A DNA stretch of 64,000 nucleotides, taken from the NCBI RefSeq assembly GCF_014170375.1, contig NZ_LZZW01000033.1, positions 62,001 to 126,000 on the forward strand. Reading direction: 5' to 3'. Shown piece by piece: positions 15,900 to 24,172 of the stretch. The stretch's first letter is position 1, and every line of letters starts with the position of its first letter. The notes under the pieces are model-generated. The model was not told the origin of the DNA. It saw only the letters and a list, made by a program, of their open reading frames with translations, and searched no databases. The translations under genes were made by a program, and so were the position numbers. The stretch is from Variovorax sp. UMC13. Its GTDB lineage: Bacteria; Pseudomonadota; Gammaproteobacteria; Burkholderiales; Burkholderiaceae_C.

Positions 15900-18028
15900 G
15901 TGTTCAGAACGAGGACAAGTTCCAGATCCGGCTGGCGCCACCGGCTTCGGACCGAGGCCCGCGCACGAAGCGGTTCATCTCGCAGGTCGTCACCGCCGTC
16001 GCGAAAAGCCCCGGCGCCGCAGGGGTCCGAGGCACCACGAGACGATCCGCAAGCGCGACCTCCGGTGGACGGCCCGCATGGACCTTTGGTCGCGGCCAGG
16101 TCGCAGCCCGGATGGCCACCCGTTCGGCGCGCCCCGATGGCAGGCGCGCTGTGGTCAAGGCGAATCTGGTGCGGCTCGGGCCGGGCAGCGGCCCGTCGGT
16201 TGCCGCGCACTTGAAGTACATCGATCGCGAGGGCGTGACACGCGACGGCGCGAAGACCCAGGCGTACGGACCCGAGACAGACGCCGCGGACCTCGAAGCC
16301 TTCGCCGATCGAACGAAGGATGACCGTCACCAGTTCCGCCTGATCGTCTCGGTCGAGGATGCCGGTGACGTGGAGGACCTGCGAGCTTTCACACGGGAAT
16401 GGATGCAACGCATGCAGGTGGACCTGCAGACCCCGCTCGAGTGGGTGGCGGTGGATCACTGGGACACCGACAACCCTCACACCCACGTCATCTTGCGCGG
16501 TCGCGTGCGGCAAGGGCGCAAGGAGGTGGACCTCGTGATCGCGCCGGACTATCTGGCCGAAGGCATGCGCGGGCGCGCCTCCGAAGTGGTCACCGATTGG
16601 CTCGGACCTCGCACCGAGCTCGAGATGCGCCAGGCACTGCAACGCGAGACAGAACAGGCACGCCTGACCTCCCTGGACCGCACCTTCCTCGCCCACGCGG
16701 TCGACGGGATCGTCGACCTGGCAGCAGTCACCGCGAAGGGTGAGGCGGCTCAGCCACACGGCGGCCACCCGCTTGCGGGAGGGTCGTCCCACGATGCAGC
16801 GTTGACCGAGGAGTTCGGCCCCGCAACGCGCAGCGGACGTCCCACGATGCTGCGGCGCCGGCTGGAGCAACTGGCGGGAATGGGCATGGCCAAGAAACTC
16901 GACAGCCATCGATGGCAGCTCTCGAGAGACTTGGAACGGGTGCTGCGCGCGATGGGCGAGCGCCACGACATCGTGCGCACGATGCAGAAGGCCTTGGGCG
17001 CACAGCGTCGCGTGCTCGACCCTGACCCGGCGCCCCGGCAATCCATCGTGGGGCGAGTGGCCGATCTTCGAGCGGCGAAGGGCTCGCATGCGCTCGGCTA
17101 CCTGGTGGTAGACGGCATTGACGGGCGAGCTCACCACATCACCCTGCCGCTGGGCGTGGATGCCGACACGATCCCGATCAACGGCATCGTCCGCGTGACA
17201 GCGCATCTGGCGCGAACAGGCCCTCCTGCAGCGAAGGGAGCGCAGGACCGTGCAGCTCCCCTAGAGGCTCAGCCTCCGTCAAGAAAAATTCTCCGAGAAG
17301 ACCGCGATCTCCTGAACCGAATGCCGCCAATCGTGGGCTCGGCCACAGCTCTGCGCAGCGTCCTCAGCGATCTCAACCGCTTGACCCTGCCCAGTTCGGT
17401 GCGCTGCAGCCCGGATCCGGACCGGCAGCCGGCGCGGACGGCACGCAACACCGACGAGGTATCACAGCGGGCCTCGCCCTTGGAACCTACCGCCACGTCG
17501 GCTACTGCCACTCCCTCGGCCCCTCACGTCGAGGTTCTCGCACGCTCGGATCTCGCCCAGCAGGTCGGCAGTCTTGGCCCGACCTGGCTGGATCACACCT
17601 TGCTTCAAGGCAGCGCGCCGCTGGCCGTCACAGGTTTTGGGGGACAGGTACGCGAGGCGCTGGAGCAGCGTGTGCAGGCGCTGGAATGCGCGGGGCTGGC
17701 TGCCAGACAGGGCCAGCGCATCACACTGGCGCGGGATCTCATCAAGTCCCTGGAACAGCGGGAGTGGAAAGTAGCAGTAGAGCGGCTGGAGCAAGCAATG
17801 AAACGTCCCTACCGAACCCCTCGCGAGGGAGAAACAGCACGCGGCATTTACCGCACTTCGATCCAACTCTCCGCCGGCCGCTTCGCCGTGCTCGACGATG
17901 GAACCGGATTCAGCCTCGTGCCCTGGCGCCCCACACTCGAACGCAGCCTAGGACAGCAAGTAGCAGCACAAACGCGCGGACGTACCGCTCACTGGGAGTT
18001 CGGCCGTCAGCGAGGCATTGACCGCTGA
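15896..18028 (+). CDS. Relaxase/mobilisation nuclease with DUF3363 domain
   Basis: A 710-residue protein from ATG 15896 (GGGAG upstream). Residues about 85-210 form the VirD2/MobA-type nuclease: VVKANLVRLGPGSGPSVAAH, then the three-His motif VDHWDTDNPHTHVILRG with His188, His195 and His197. From about residue 330 onward the DUF3363 region follows, ending HWEFGRQRGIDR. This is the RlxS-type relaxase of Tn4371-family elements, which nicks oriT and pilots the strand. Its frame appears intact, although the coupling protein and T4SS genes are absent. The last 28 codons have a diverged second copy at 19271-19357. Confidence 0.93.
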   Translation: MSVQNEDKFQIRLAPPASDRGPRTKRFISQVVTAVAKSPGAAGVRGTTRRSASATSGGRPAWTFGRGQVAARMATRSARPDGRRAVVKANLVRLGPGSGPSVAAHLKYIDREGVTRDGAKTQAYGPETDAADLEAFADRTKDDRHQFRLIVSVEDAGDVEDLRAFTREWMQRMQVDLQTPLEWVAVDHWDTDNPHTHVILRGRVRQGRKEVDLVIAPDYLAEGMRGRASEVVTDWLGPRTELEMRQALQRETEQARLTSLDRTFLAHAVDGIVDLAAVTAKGEAAQPHGGHPLAGGSSHDAALTEEFGPATRSGRPTMLRRRLEQLAGMGMAKKLDSHRWQLSRDLERVLRAMGERHDIVRTMQKALGAQRRVLDPDPAPRQSIVGRVADLRAAKGSHALGYLVVDGIDGRAHHITLPLGVDADTIPINGIVRVTAHLARTGPPAAKGAQDRAAPLEAQPPSRKILREDRDLLNRMPPIVGSATALRSVLSDLNRLTLPSSVRCSPDPDRQPARTARNTDEVSQRASPLEPTATSATATPSAPHVEVLARSDLAQQVGSLGPTWLDHTLLQGSAPLAVTGFGGQVREALEQRVQALECAGLAARQGQRITLARDLIKSLEQREWKVAVERLEQAMKRPYRTPREGETARGIYRTSIQLSAGRFAVLDDGTGFSLVPWRPTLERSLGQQVAAQTRGRTAHWEFGRQRGIDR

Positions 18029-18145
18029 CCGGCAAGTAGAGATACGCTTGATCGAAGCCGGCAATGCGTTTGAGTCGACGCGAACGCTCCGAACTGCACC
18101 GAAGGCGCGGACGGCTTCTTCAGAAGCCTTACGGTAGAGATGCTT

Positions 18146-18454
18146 TCACCGATCGGAATCGACACTCGGCGGGAGACATAACAACCTGGCTTCAGTTTCC
18201 AGCAGCAGCTCCCCTGCCGTCCTACCGAGCGCAGTAGATATGCGCAGGATCAACACGAGCGTCGGCATGTGCTCACCGCGCTCAATTTTTCCCATGTGCG
18301 AGCGCTCAATGCCAGCTTGGTGAGCCAGAGCCTCTTGCGCCATACCGTCTGCCAAACGCATAGCTCGCACAACTTCGCCGAACGCGGCCGCAGGCGCCGC
18401 CTCAAAAGTGGTCGCGCCAGAAGGTCGTCCGCGCTGGGCTGCTCTCTTCTCCAT
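18146..18454 (-). CDS. XRE family HTH regulator (module copy 1)
   Basis: A 102-residue protein from ATG 18454; GTG 18460 is an alternative. The central helix-turn-helix is FGEVVRAMRLADGMAQEALAHQAGIERSHMGKIERGEHMPTLVLILRISTALG, with the usual Q-E-x-L-A-x-x-A-G-I...S-x-x-G-K-I-E-R-G pattern. It is divergent from the XRE-cupin gene at 18550. The same arrangement recurs at 23779-24844, though the two small XRE proteins are only distantly alike. No toxin gene is adjacent. Confidence 0.82.
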   Translation of the reverse strand: MEKRAAQRGRPSGATTFEAAPAAAFGEVVRAMRLADGMAQEALAHQAGIERSHMGKIERGEHMPTLVLILRISTALGRTAGELLLETEARLLCLPPSVDSDR

Positions 18455-18475
18455 GGACACGAGCGTCCAATGAAG

Positions 18476-18498
18476 AGATAATTCAAACCACGTTATCT
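18476..18498. promoter_or_regulatory. Inverted repeat in the divergent XRE intergenic region
   Basis: AGATAA (18476-18481) and TTATCT (18493-18498) form a perfect 6-bp inverted repeat with an 11-base spacer in an A+T-rich patch between the two divergent regulator genes. Its position suits an operator for one or both. The match is short, so chance is possible. Confidence 0.35.
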
Positions 18499-18549
18499 TT
18501 AACTCTTGTTGCAGCGCTTGTCCTGGCGGCGCGGCAAAGGTTCGGACTG

Positions 18550-19224
18550 ATGAGTCACGTGCGCTCGATCAACTCACCGTTTCCCACAGCGCGGCCGTTC
18601 TTGGTACACAAGGCGCTCTTGCGCGCAAAAGTCGGCAATGCTTCGGTTGCCCCCCGGAGCGAATGTGCCTGCCGTATCGGCAACCAGGTGCGCGCTTTAC
18701 GCATCGCGGCTGGAGCATCCGGGGGTGAACTGGCAGCTAGTTCTGGAGTCTCCAGATCCATGCTCTCTCGTATCGAACGGGGCCTTGTCTCGCCCTCGGT
18801 TGAGACTCTTGATCGCATCGCCAACGGACTGGGGGTTCCGGTATCTCGCTTCTTTAGCGACCAGACCGTCCGCACGGACTTCTCTCATGTTCCTTCTGGG
18901 CGGGGGATCTTGATAGACAGGGTGGGTGCCGTCTCAGGGTATCGTTACGAGCTCCTTGGTCATCAGCTTTCAGGAAATCTATTCGTAGAGCCTTACCTGG
19001 TCACCCTTCAGTCCCAAGCCCGGCCCTATGTCACTTTCCAGCATCCCGGCATAAAGTTCCTTCACTTGGTCACCGGTCGAGTCTCCTATCGGTACGGGGC
19101 GAAGCTCGTGAAGCTGGCACCCGGGGACTCGCTGCAGTTCGATGCGACCGTGCTGCATGGGATCGACGCCATCGAAGAGGGACCTGTGAGCTATTTGTCA
19201 GTCGTATTCACGTTACGCGATTGA
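18550..19224 (+). CDS. XRE-cupin transcriptional regulator (module copy 1)
   Basis: A 224-residue protein: a variable N-terminus, an HTH at about residues 40-95 (IGNQVRALRIAAGASGGELAASSGVSRSMLSRIERGLVSPS), then a small-molecule-binding cupin barrel at 130-224 (VTFQHPGIKFLHLVTGRVSYRYG, LAPGDSLQFDA). This architecture is common in regulators of small-molecule catabolism. The protein is about 80% identical by eye to the one at 24173-24844 across the HTH and cupin parts. It lies between two copies of the relaxase 3' end, which suggests it arrived or was duplicated with the element. Confidence 0.9.
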   Translation: MSHVRSINSPFPTARPFLVHKALLRAKVGNASVAPRSECACRIGNQVRALRIAAGASGGELAASSGVSRSMLSRIERGLVSPSVETLDRIANGLGVPVSRFFSDQTVRTDFSHVPSGRGILIDRVGAVSGYRYELLGHQLSGNLFVEPYLVTLQSQARPYVTFQHPGIKFLHLVTGRVSYRYGAKLVKLAPGDSLQFDATVLHGIDAIEEGPVSYLSVVFTLRD

Positions 19225-19270
19225 TCGCTGGCTTTGAAGGCCTAGGGATCGTCCCTGGACTGGCGAAATA

Positions 19271-19357
19271 CTTGAAGTAACAGCCGCCAGCACGGCGCAC
19301 GCGCGCGGATCGGCCGCGCACTGGGAGTTCGGCCGGCAGCGCGGCATCGAACGCTGA
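19271..19357 (+). pseudogene. Second, diverged copy of the relaxase C-terminus
   Basis: The frame reads LEVTAASTAHARGSAAHWEF followed by GRQRGIER and a stop. It aligns end to end with the relaxase tail LGQQVAAQTRGRTAHWEF-GRQRGIDR at 17945-18028. Only this last exon-sized scrap is present; nothing relaxase-like precedes it, because the XRE-cupin gene ends 46 bp earlier. The copy is diverged at many synonymous sites, so it is either an old duplication or the tail of a second related element. Confidence 0.8.
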
Positions 19358-19549
19358 CGACGCGTGCCCTTGCACGCACTCTTCGGAAGCCCTATGGGAG
19401 ATTCCCGACACGAACTGGATGCGCCTGATGTGAGGGCACTTCAGCCCATTTCCGGACTTCTGAAGAATCATTCAGGATCTTTAGATGTAGAAAGTCCTGA
19501 TTCCGCTGGGTATCGTTGGCCCCAACGCAACTACTCAACTGGAAATGCC

Positions 19550-20299
19550 ATGAAATCCGTCCTGATCACCGGCTGCTCGTCCGGCTATGGCCTGCAAACC
19601 GCCCTCCACTTCCACGACAAGGGCTGGAACGTCATCGCGACAATGCGCACGCCGCGCGCAGACCTGCTGCCCAAGTCGGAACGCATGCACATCATTCCCC
19701 TCGACGTGACCAGGCCTGAGAGCGTTGCCGCGGCGATCCAGTCGGCCGGCCCGATCGATGTGCTGGTCAACAACGCCGGCATCGGCGCCATCGGGGCCCT
19801 CGAAGCAACGCCGTTGTCGACGATTCGCGAACTGTTCGAGACCAACACGTTTGGTGTCATCGCGATGATGCAGGCGGTCATTCCGCAATTTCGACAGCGC
19901 AAGGCCGGCGCGATCGTGAATGTGACCTCGAGCACCACACTTGCATCGTTCCCGCTTGCCGGGGCCTATACCGCAAGCAAGACGGCCATTGACGGCCTCA
20001 CCGGCTCCGTGGCTCACGAGCTCGCGGCCTTCAACATCCGGATCAAGCTGGTTGAGCCGGGCTATGGCCCCGGCACTCGCTTCACCGAGAACGGCGGTGC
20101 ACGCATGCAAGGCCTCATTCCAGCGGCCTACATGCCGTTCGCTGAGCCGATCTTCGCCGCCTTCGCCAATCCAGGCGCCGTGACGAGTTCGCAGGACGTC
20201 GCCGACGTGGTGTTGGAGGCTGCCAACGACATGTCTGATCGGCTGCATTTCGCAGCAGGCGCGGATGCTGTCGCCCTCGCGAACGCGAAGGCCAGGTAA
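19550..20299 (+). CDS. SDR family oxidoreductase
   Basis: A 249-residue classical short-chain dehydrogenase. It has TGCSSGYG (TGxxxGxG cofactor motif) near residue 7, LDVTRPESV, the NNAG strand (VLVNNAGIGAIGALE), the catalytic Ser in VTSSTTLASFPLAGAYTASKTAI with Tyr-x-x-x-Lys (YTASK), and VEPGYGPGTRF. Start is ATG 19550 with GGAAAT upstream. Arg in the second-strand region (TMRTP) suggests NADP(H), an inference. It is followed by a patatin-like lipoprotein gene. A broken relative lies at 22755-23429 next to an AraC regulator. Confidence 0.9.
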   Translation: MKSVLITGCSSGYGLQTALHFHDKGWNVIATMRTPRADLLPKSERMHIIPLDVTRPESVAAAIQSAGPIDVLVNNAGIGAIGALEATPLSTIRELFETNTFGVIAMMQAVIPQFRQRKAGAIVNVTSSTTLASFPLAGAYTASKTAIDGLTGSVAHELAAFNIRIKLVEPGYGPGTRFTENGGARMQGLIPAAYMPFAEPIFAAFANPGAVTSSQDVADVVLEAANDMSDRLHFAAGADAVALANAKAR

Positions 20300-20393
20300 A
20301 AGGCGCGCGGGGATCACACGTCGCCTGACGTGCGCGTCAGGTATCCGTCGCACGAGCCCCGCGCACTTTGATCACCTCTCCACCAAGGCAAGC

Positions 20394-21446
20394 ATGAAAT
20401 TCTTCAGCGCCAGGTCTCGCAGCGCGATCATGGCGACACTTCTGTCGGCATTCGGACTCGCGGGCTGCACGAGCGTCAGCGACGAGCCACGCTCCCTGTT
20501 GTCGCCCAGGACGCTCGCGGACGTTCAACGCAGTTCGCGCTCCTCTGCCGTGCACTCGAACAAGTCCACGCCCACGATCGCCCTGGTGCTGGGCGGAGGG
20601 GGATTGCGCGGCTTCGCGCACCTGGGGGTGCTTCGGGCTCTGGATGAGGCAGGAATACAACCCGACATTGTTGTTGGCACCTCCGTAGGGGCGATCGTTG
20701 GTGCAGCCTACGCGAGCGGGATGTCAGCAGCCGAGATCGAGTCCATCGCGCGTGGTGTCAGGATTACCTCCCTGATAGACCTCACATTCAGCAAAAGCGG
20801 GCTCATGAGGGGCGACAACATCGCCAGCTGGGTCAATTCGATGACCTCGAATGTTCCCATCGAGAAGTTTCCCCGCCGATTCGCTGCTGTGGCAACTGAC
20901 CTGGACAGCGGCAAGGCTGTGCTCATAGACCAAGGCTACCCGGGGGCCGCTGTGCAGGCCTCCGCAGCCGTGCCCGGCCCCAACGTGCCTGTTGCCTACA
21001 AGGACGGCCACCTGGTCGACGGCGGTATCACGAGTCTCGTGCCCGTGCGCTTTGCGCGCGCGATGGGCGCGGACCTCGTGATTGCCGTGGACATCTACTG
21101 CACGGGATCGGGAGGCACCGGCCTCGCGATTCCATCCGTGCTGCTGCGAGTCATGCGGATGCAAAGCTGCGCGGTCGCCGCAGCGGAGATGGCAGAGGCG
21201 GATATTCTCATTTCACCGTCTGTCAGCGTGTCCGGGATGTCGGCAAAGAATGAGCAGGAGCTGGCCATTGCTGCAGGGCATGATGCCGCGGTACGAGCGC
21301 TTGCCGGCATCAAGTCCCGTCACACTCCAAAGAATGACCTCGTCGACCTGTTACCGCCCGCTGTTGGCGGCAACGCGCAGCCTGCCGCATCCGCTGACAT
21401 CCATGCGGAACCCCAGCCGCATCGCCCGGGATCCGCCCCCGTCTAG
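20394..21446 (+). CDS. Patatin-like phospholipase family lipoprotein
   Basis: A 350-residue protein with a lipoprotein signal (lipobox LAGC; Cys near residue 23) and the patatin domain: oxyanion-hole loop VLGGGGLRGFAHLGVLRAL, nucleophile elbow VVGTSVGAIVGAAYASG (G-x-S-x-G), RRFAAVATDLDSGKAV and the catalytic Asp in LVDGGITSLVPV. The DGG in place of DGA/DGG is normal for the family. It should act as an envelope-anchored lipase or esterase. Start ATG 20394, with AAGG 5-6 bases upstream. The 95-bp gap after the SDR gene is compatible with co-transcription. Confidence 0.9.
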   Translation: MKFFSARSRSAIMATLLSAFGLAGCTSVSDEPRSLLSPRTLADVQRSSRSSAVHSNKSTPTIALVLGGGGLRGFAHLGVLRALDEAGIQPDIVVGTSVGAIVGAAYASGMSAAEIESIARGVRITSLIDLTFSKSGLMRGDNIASWVNSMTSNVPIEKFPRRFAAVATDLDSGKAVLIDQGYPGAAVQASAAVPGPNVPVAYKDGHLVDGGITSLVPVRFARAMGADLVIAVDIYCTGSGGTGLAIPSVLLRVMRMQSCAVAAAEMAEADILISPSVSVSGMSAKNEQELAIAAGHDAAVRALAGIKSRHTPKNDLVDLLPPAVGGNAQPAASADIHAEPQPHRPGSAPV

Positions 21447-21711
21447 GCGGCGTTGCCCCATGGCGAGAACGAGCGCGTCCAGATCTGCCCGTTCGCTCAA
21501 CACGATGCAGTGGTGGCCAAGAAGGCGCAGCCTGCCGAAGCAGGTCGGAGGCATCCAGTGCGGACAGCAGGCAGAGGGGATGTGTTTGCCGGGCGCCGGT
21601 GTAAGCGGAACGTCCGACGGGTTGATCGGGCACGCCGACGGACATGCAGTAGTAAAACCGCGCCGTCTACAGCCATGGCCTTGACGATGACGGCCACGAT
21701 GTGAATTGCCG

Positions 21712-22620
21712 CTAGCCTGGCCCGGACCCGGATGCAGCGTAGCGGCTGGGCGATTGGCCGACGTGCCGACTGAAGGCAACGCTGAATGTGCTCGTGGAGC
21801 CATAGCCCACGCGCTCGGCGACTTCCGAGACAGAAAGCCTTTCCCGCCGCAGAAGATCCTTTGCGATCTCCGTTCGCCAGGACAGCAGGTACTCCATCGG
21901 TGCGACGCCCACCGTCCGGGTGAAGCGATCAAAGAATGCCGACCTAGACAGGGCCGCGGCTTGGGCCAGTTCGGCGACCGTCCAGGCATGACCCACCTGC
22001 GCGTGCATCTTCTTCAGGGCGGGGGCCAGCCGCTCATCGCCCAAGCCGCGAAGCAAGCCTGGCGGAGCACTGCCCGTCGTGACCGACCGCATCGCTTCGA
22101 CCAGCATCATCCCGATCAGGCGCGAAAGCATGAACTCGCTGCCGGGCTTCTGGTCCATGTACTCCTCCCCCACCATGCGAACGAGCTGCGCCAGGCGCAT
22201 CGAATTCTGTACATGGACGACCCCGGGCAGAAGGGAGATCAGGAGCTGAGGATCGGCGTTGTCGAACAAGAACGCGCCCCCGAGCGAACGCATGTCGGGC
22301 GCCCCTCGTTGCTCGCCGTAGCGTCGTTCCTCTGCACCTTCAGTCATCGTTTTCGGATCGAGATGGATGCAGGGGGCAGGACCAAAGCTCGAGATGGTGA
22401 ACGGTGGGGTCGCGGCCAGCAAGACAAAGTCGCCAGCGCTGAGCGTGAAGGGTTCGTGGCCATCAACCGCCAGCAGGCAACTTCCCTCCAGCATGATGCA
22501 AAAGCTGGGCTTTCCATACTCGGAGTACCGGACAGCCCAGTCTCCCTTGCCGCTTATCGGATTGGCGAAGACGGCCTGCGGCTGCAGAAGCCGAACTACT
22601 TCGGTCAATGGATCGCTCAT
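21712..22620 (-). CDS. AraC family regulator with cupin-6 domain
   Basis: A 302-residue protein. Residues about 1-180 match the cupin_6 ligand domain of AraC-type regulators (GDWAVRYSEYGKPSFCIMLEG, LSAGDFVLL, GGAFLFDNADPQLLISLLPG). Residues about 195-300 hold the double HTH: AWTVAELAQAAALSRSAFFDRF and LSVSEVAERVGYGSTSTFSVAFSRHVGQSPSRY. The frame is open far upstream of ATG 22620, but similarity starts there. Members of this subgroup are typically divergent from an SDR gene, which fits the broken SDR gene to the right. Confidence 0.9.
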   Translation of the reverse strand: MSDPLTEVVRLLQPQAVFANPISGKGDWAVRYSEYGKPSFCIMLEGSCLLAVDGHEPFTLSAGDFVLLAATPPFTISSFGPAPCIHLDPKTMTEGAEERRYGEQRGAPDMRSLGGAFLFDNADPQLLISLLPGVVHVQNSMRLAQLVRMVGEEYMDQKPGSEFMLSRLIGMMLVEAMRSVTTGSAPPGLLRGLGDERLAPALKKMHAQVGHAWTVAELAQAAALSRSAFFDRFTRTVGVAPMEYLLSWRTEIAKDLLRRERLSVSEVAERVGYGSTSTFSVAFSRHVGQSPSRYAASGSGPG

Positions 22621-22754
22621 TGCACTACCGGACGAATGCCAAACACATTTGGACTTTACCAGGCAGATAGTCCTGATCGACCCCGTACCGTTCACTCCAC
22701 GCAACAGAAAGAGATAAGCCGCACTGATCAGCAGCTGCTCCATTGCGTGCCACG

Positions 22755-23429
22755 TCCCTGCGGGTGGCTGCGACGTGGTTGCCACCATATGCAGCGATTT
22801 GCTCTCGGCTTCGGAGCGGCTTCGAGCCCTGCGACTCGACGTCACGAAGCCCCGGAGCATCGCCCGCGCGTTCGAACTCATTGGCGCCATCATCGACATA
22901 CTGGTCAACAACCCCGATATTGGCCTGTTCGGCGCCGTCGAGGCGACCCAGATGGCAACGGCGCGAGAAGTTTTCAAGACGAATACGTTCCGCGTGATTG
23001 CCATGTGCAAGCGATCATCCCGAAGCTGCGGGAGCGTCGCGAAGGAACCATCATCCACGTGACATCGAGCGCGACCCTGGCCCCGAAGCCCTTGGTGGCA
23101 GCTTATACCGCCAGCAAGACCGCGATCGAGGGATTCACCTCCTCGCTTGGGCACGAGCTGAAAGACTTTCGCACCCGCATGAAACTCGTCGAACCTGGCT
23201 ACGGGCCTGTCACCAGCTTCACCGCGCATAGCCGCAGCGCATCGAGGGATTGATTCCACCTGCGTACGAAGCCTTTGCTCATTGCATGTTCGCATCGCTC
23301 ACCCAGCCCAAGGGCGTGACCATGGAGTCCGATGTGGCCCAGGCCATCTGGCGTGCCGCGACCGAAGAATCCGACCCACTGCACTACCCCGCTGGCGCCC
23401 ATGCCGTCGTGCTGGCGCTGATGAACTAA
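22755..23429 (+). pseudogene. Frameshifted SDR family gene, N-terminus missing
   Basis: Three frames in sequence align with the intact SDR at 19550. The first gives VVATICSDLLSASERLRALRLDVTKP...DILVNNPDIGLFGAVEA...NTFRVIAM. After a shift near 23008, QAIIPKLRERREG..IHVTSSATLAPKPLVAAYTASKTAIEGF...VEPGYGP follows. After another near 23230, RIEGLIPPAYEAFAHCMFASLTQPKGV...LHYPAGAHAV and a stop complete the protein. The TGxxxGxG start is gone, replaced by sequence upstream of the AraC gene. The catalytic YxxxK and Ser survive, but the gene cannot make a functional enzyme. Confidence 0.85.
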
Positions 23430-23476
23430 GCCACTTGGCGCCTCTCCGATCGATTTCTCACTTTGGACGAAACTGC

Positions 23477-23581
23477 ATGAACAGCTCGACGAACACCGGC
23501 GCACGCCTCACGCTCGCGACCGCGGCGGTCACTCTGGCGTGTTTTTCATCATCGTCGTGTCGGGTTGCACGGGCTGAGTAA
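23477..23581 (+). pseudogene. Possible broken lipoprotein start downstream of the SDR pseudogene
   Basis: From ATG 23477 (GGACG upstream) the frame gives MNSSTNTGARLTLATAAVTL and ends after 34 residues. Shifting one frame at the TGTTTTTC run gives LACFFIIVVSGCTG, a lipobox-like end, then a stop. The intact SDR gene is likewise followed by a lipoprotein (patatin) gene, so this may be the stump of a second SDR-lipoprotein pair. The evidence is positional and weak. Confidence 0.3.
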
Positions 23582-23778
23582 GCAAGAACTGCCTGCCTCC
23601 TGCAATACAGCATTGGGCGCGCCGTCCCTACGCGACGAGCCTCGCTCGCCAAAGGGGTTGCACTCCGAAGTCAAACCAAGGCAGTAAAAGCTGCGAATGT
23701 GCACCTGTGTTCCATGGGCCGCGCGCGGGATCGCCCGAGATACTGGACCAGAGTGGCTTATGCCAGAAGGCGACTCGA

Positions 23779-24042
23779 TCAAACACTCGTAAGCCGCTCG
23801 ACGTCGTAACGCCGCTGCACGGCCTGTATCAGCTCCCACGGCTCGACTCTTAAACCGACCGAAAGTCTAAAAAGGCTCGACAGTGAAGGACTCGTCTTCG
23901 CAAGTTCAAGCTTCGCCACAAAAGTCCGATTGATTCCCGCTGTGAGCGCCAGTTCGTCCTGGCTTATGCCGAGAGCAGCACGGCGAGCTTTCAACTCGGA
24001 CGCGAGTGCCCGCAGCAACGCAGGATCTTGACTGGAACGCAT
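23779..24042 (-). CDS. XRE family HTH regulator (module copy 2)
   Basis: An 87-residue protein that is almost only a helix-turn-helix: LLRALASELKARRAALGISQDELALTAGINRTFVAKLELAKTSPSLSSLFRLSVGL, with S-Q-D-E-L-A..A-G-I-N-R-T-F-V-x-x-L-E. It starts at ATG 24042 and is divergent from the XRE-cupin gene at 24173. It takes the same place as the small XRE gene of module 1 but its sequence is clearly different, so the two were not copied recently together. Confidence 0.82.
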   Translation of the reverse strand: MRSSQDPALLRALASELKARRAALGISQDELALTAGINRTFVAKLELAKTSPSLSSLFRLSVGLRVEPWELIQAVQRRYDVERLTSV

Positions 24043-24172
24043 GCACCGAGATTCACGCCATTGGTGTTTCTATGCACCCGCTTTTATGGTACAAATCACT
24101 TATGATTGCCTGCGCTATGCCGAACGTAGCATTTGCGCGGCTCTACCGCCCTTTCAAGGATTGGCCAAGACC

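Noticed and set aside
15665..17206. 513-codon - strand frame opposite the relaxase
   Set aside because: No motif; the + strand has the complete relaxase active site and a ribosome-binding site.
22621..23295. Upstream extension of the AraC frame to 527 codons
   Set aside because: The extra N-terminal part is antisense to the SDR pseudogene; AraC similarity begins at ATG 22620.
23779..24042. HipB-like antitoxin of a toxin-antitoxin pair
   Set aside because: The small XRE protein has no adjacent toxin-like gene on its strand; its neighbour is a divergent XRE-cupin regulator.
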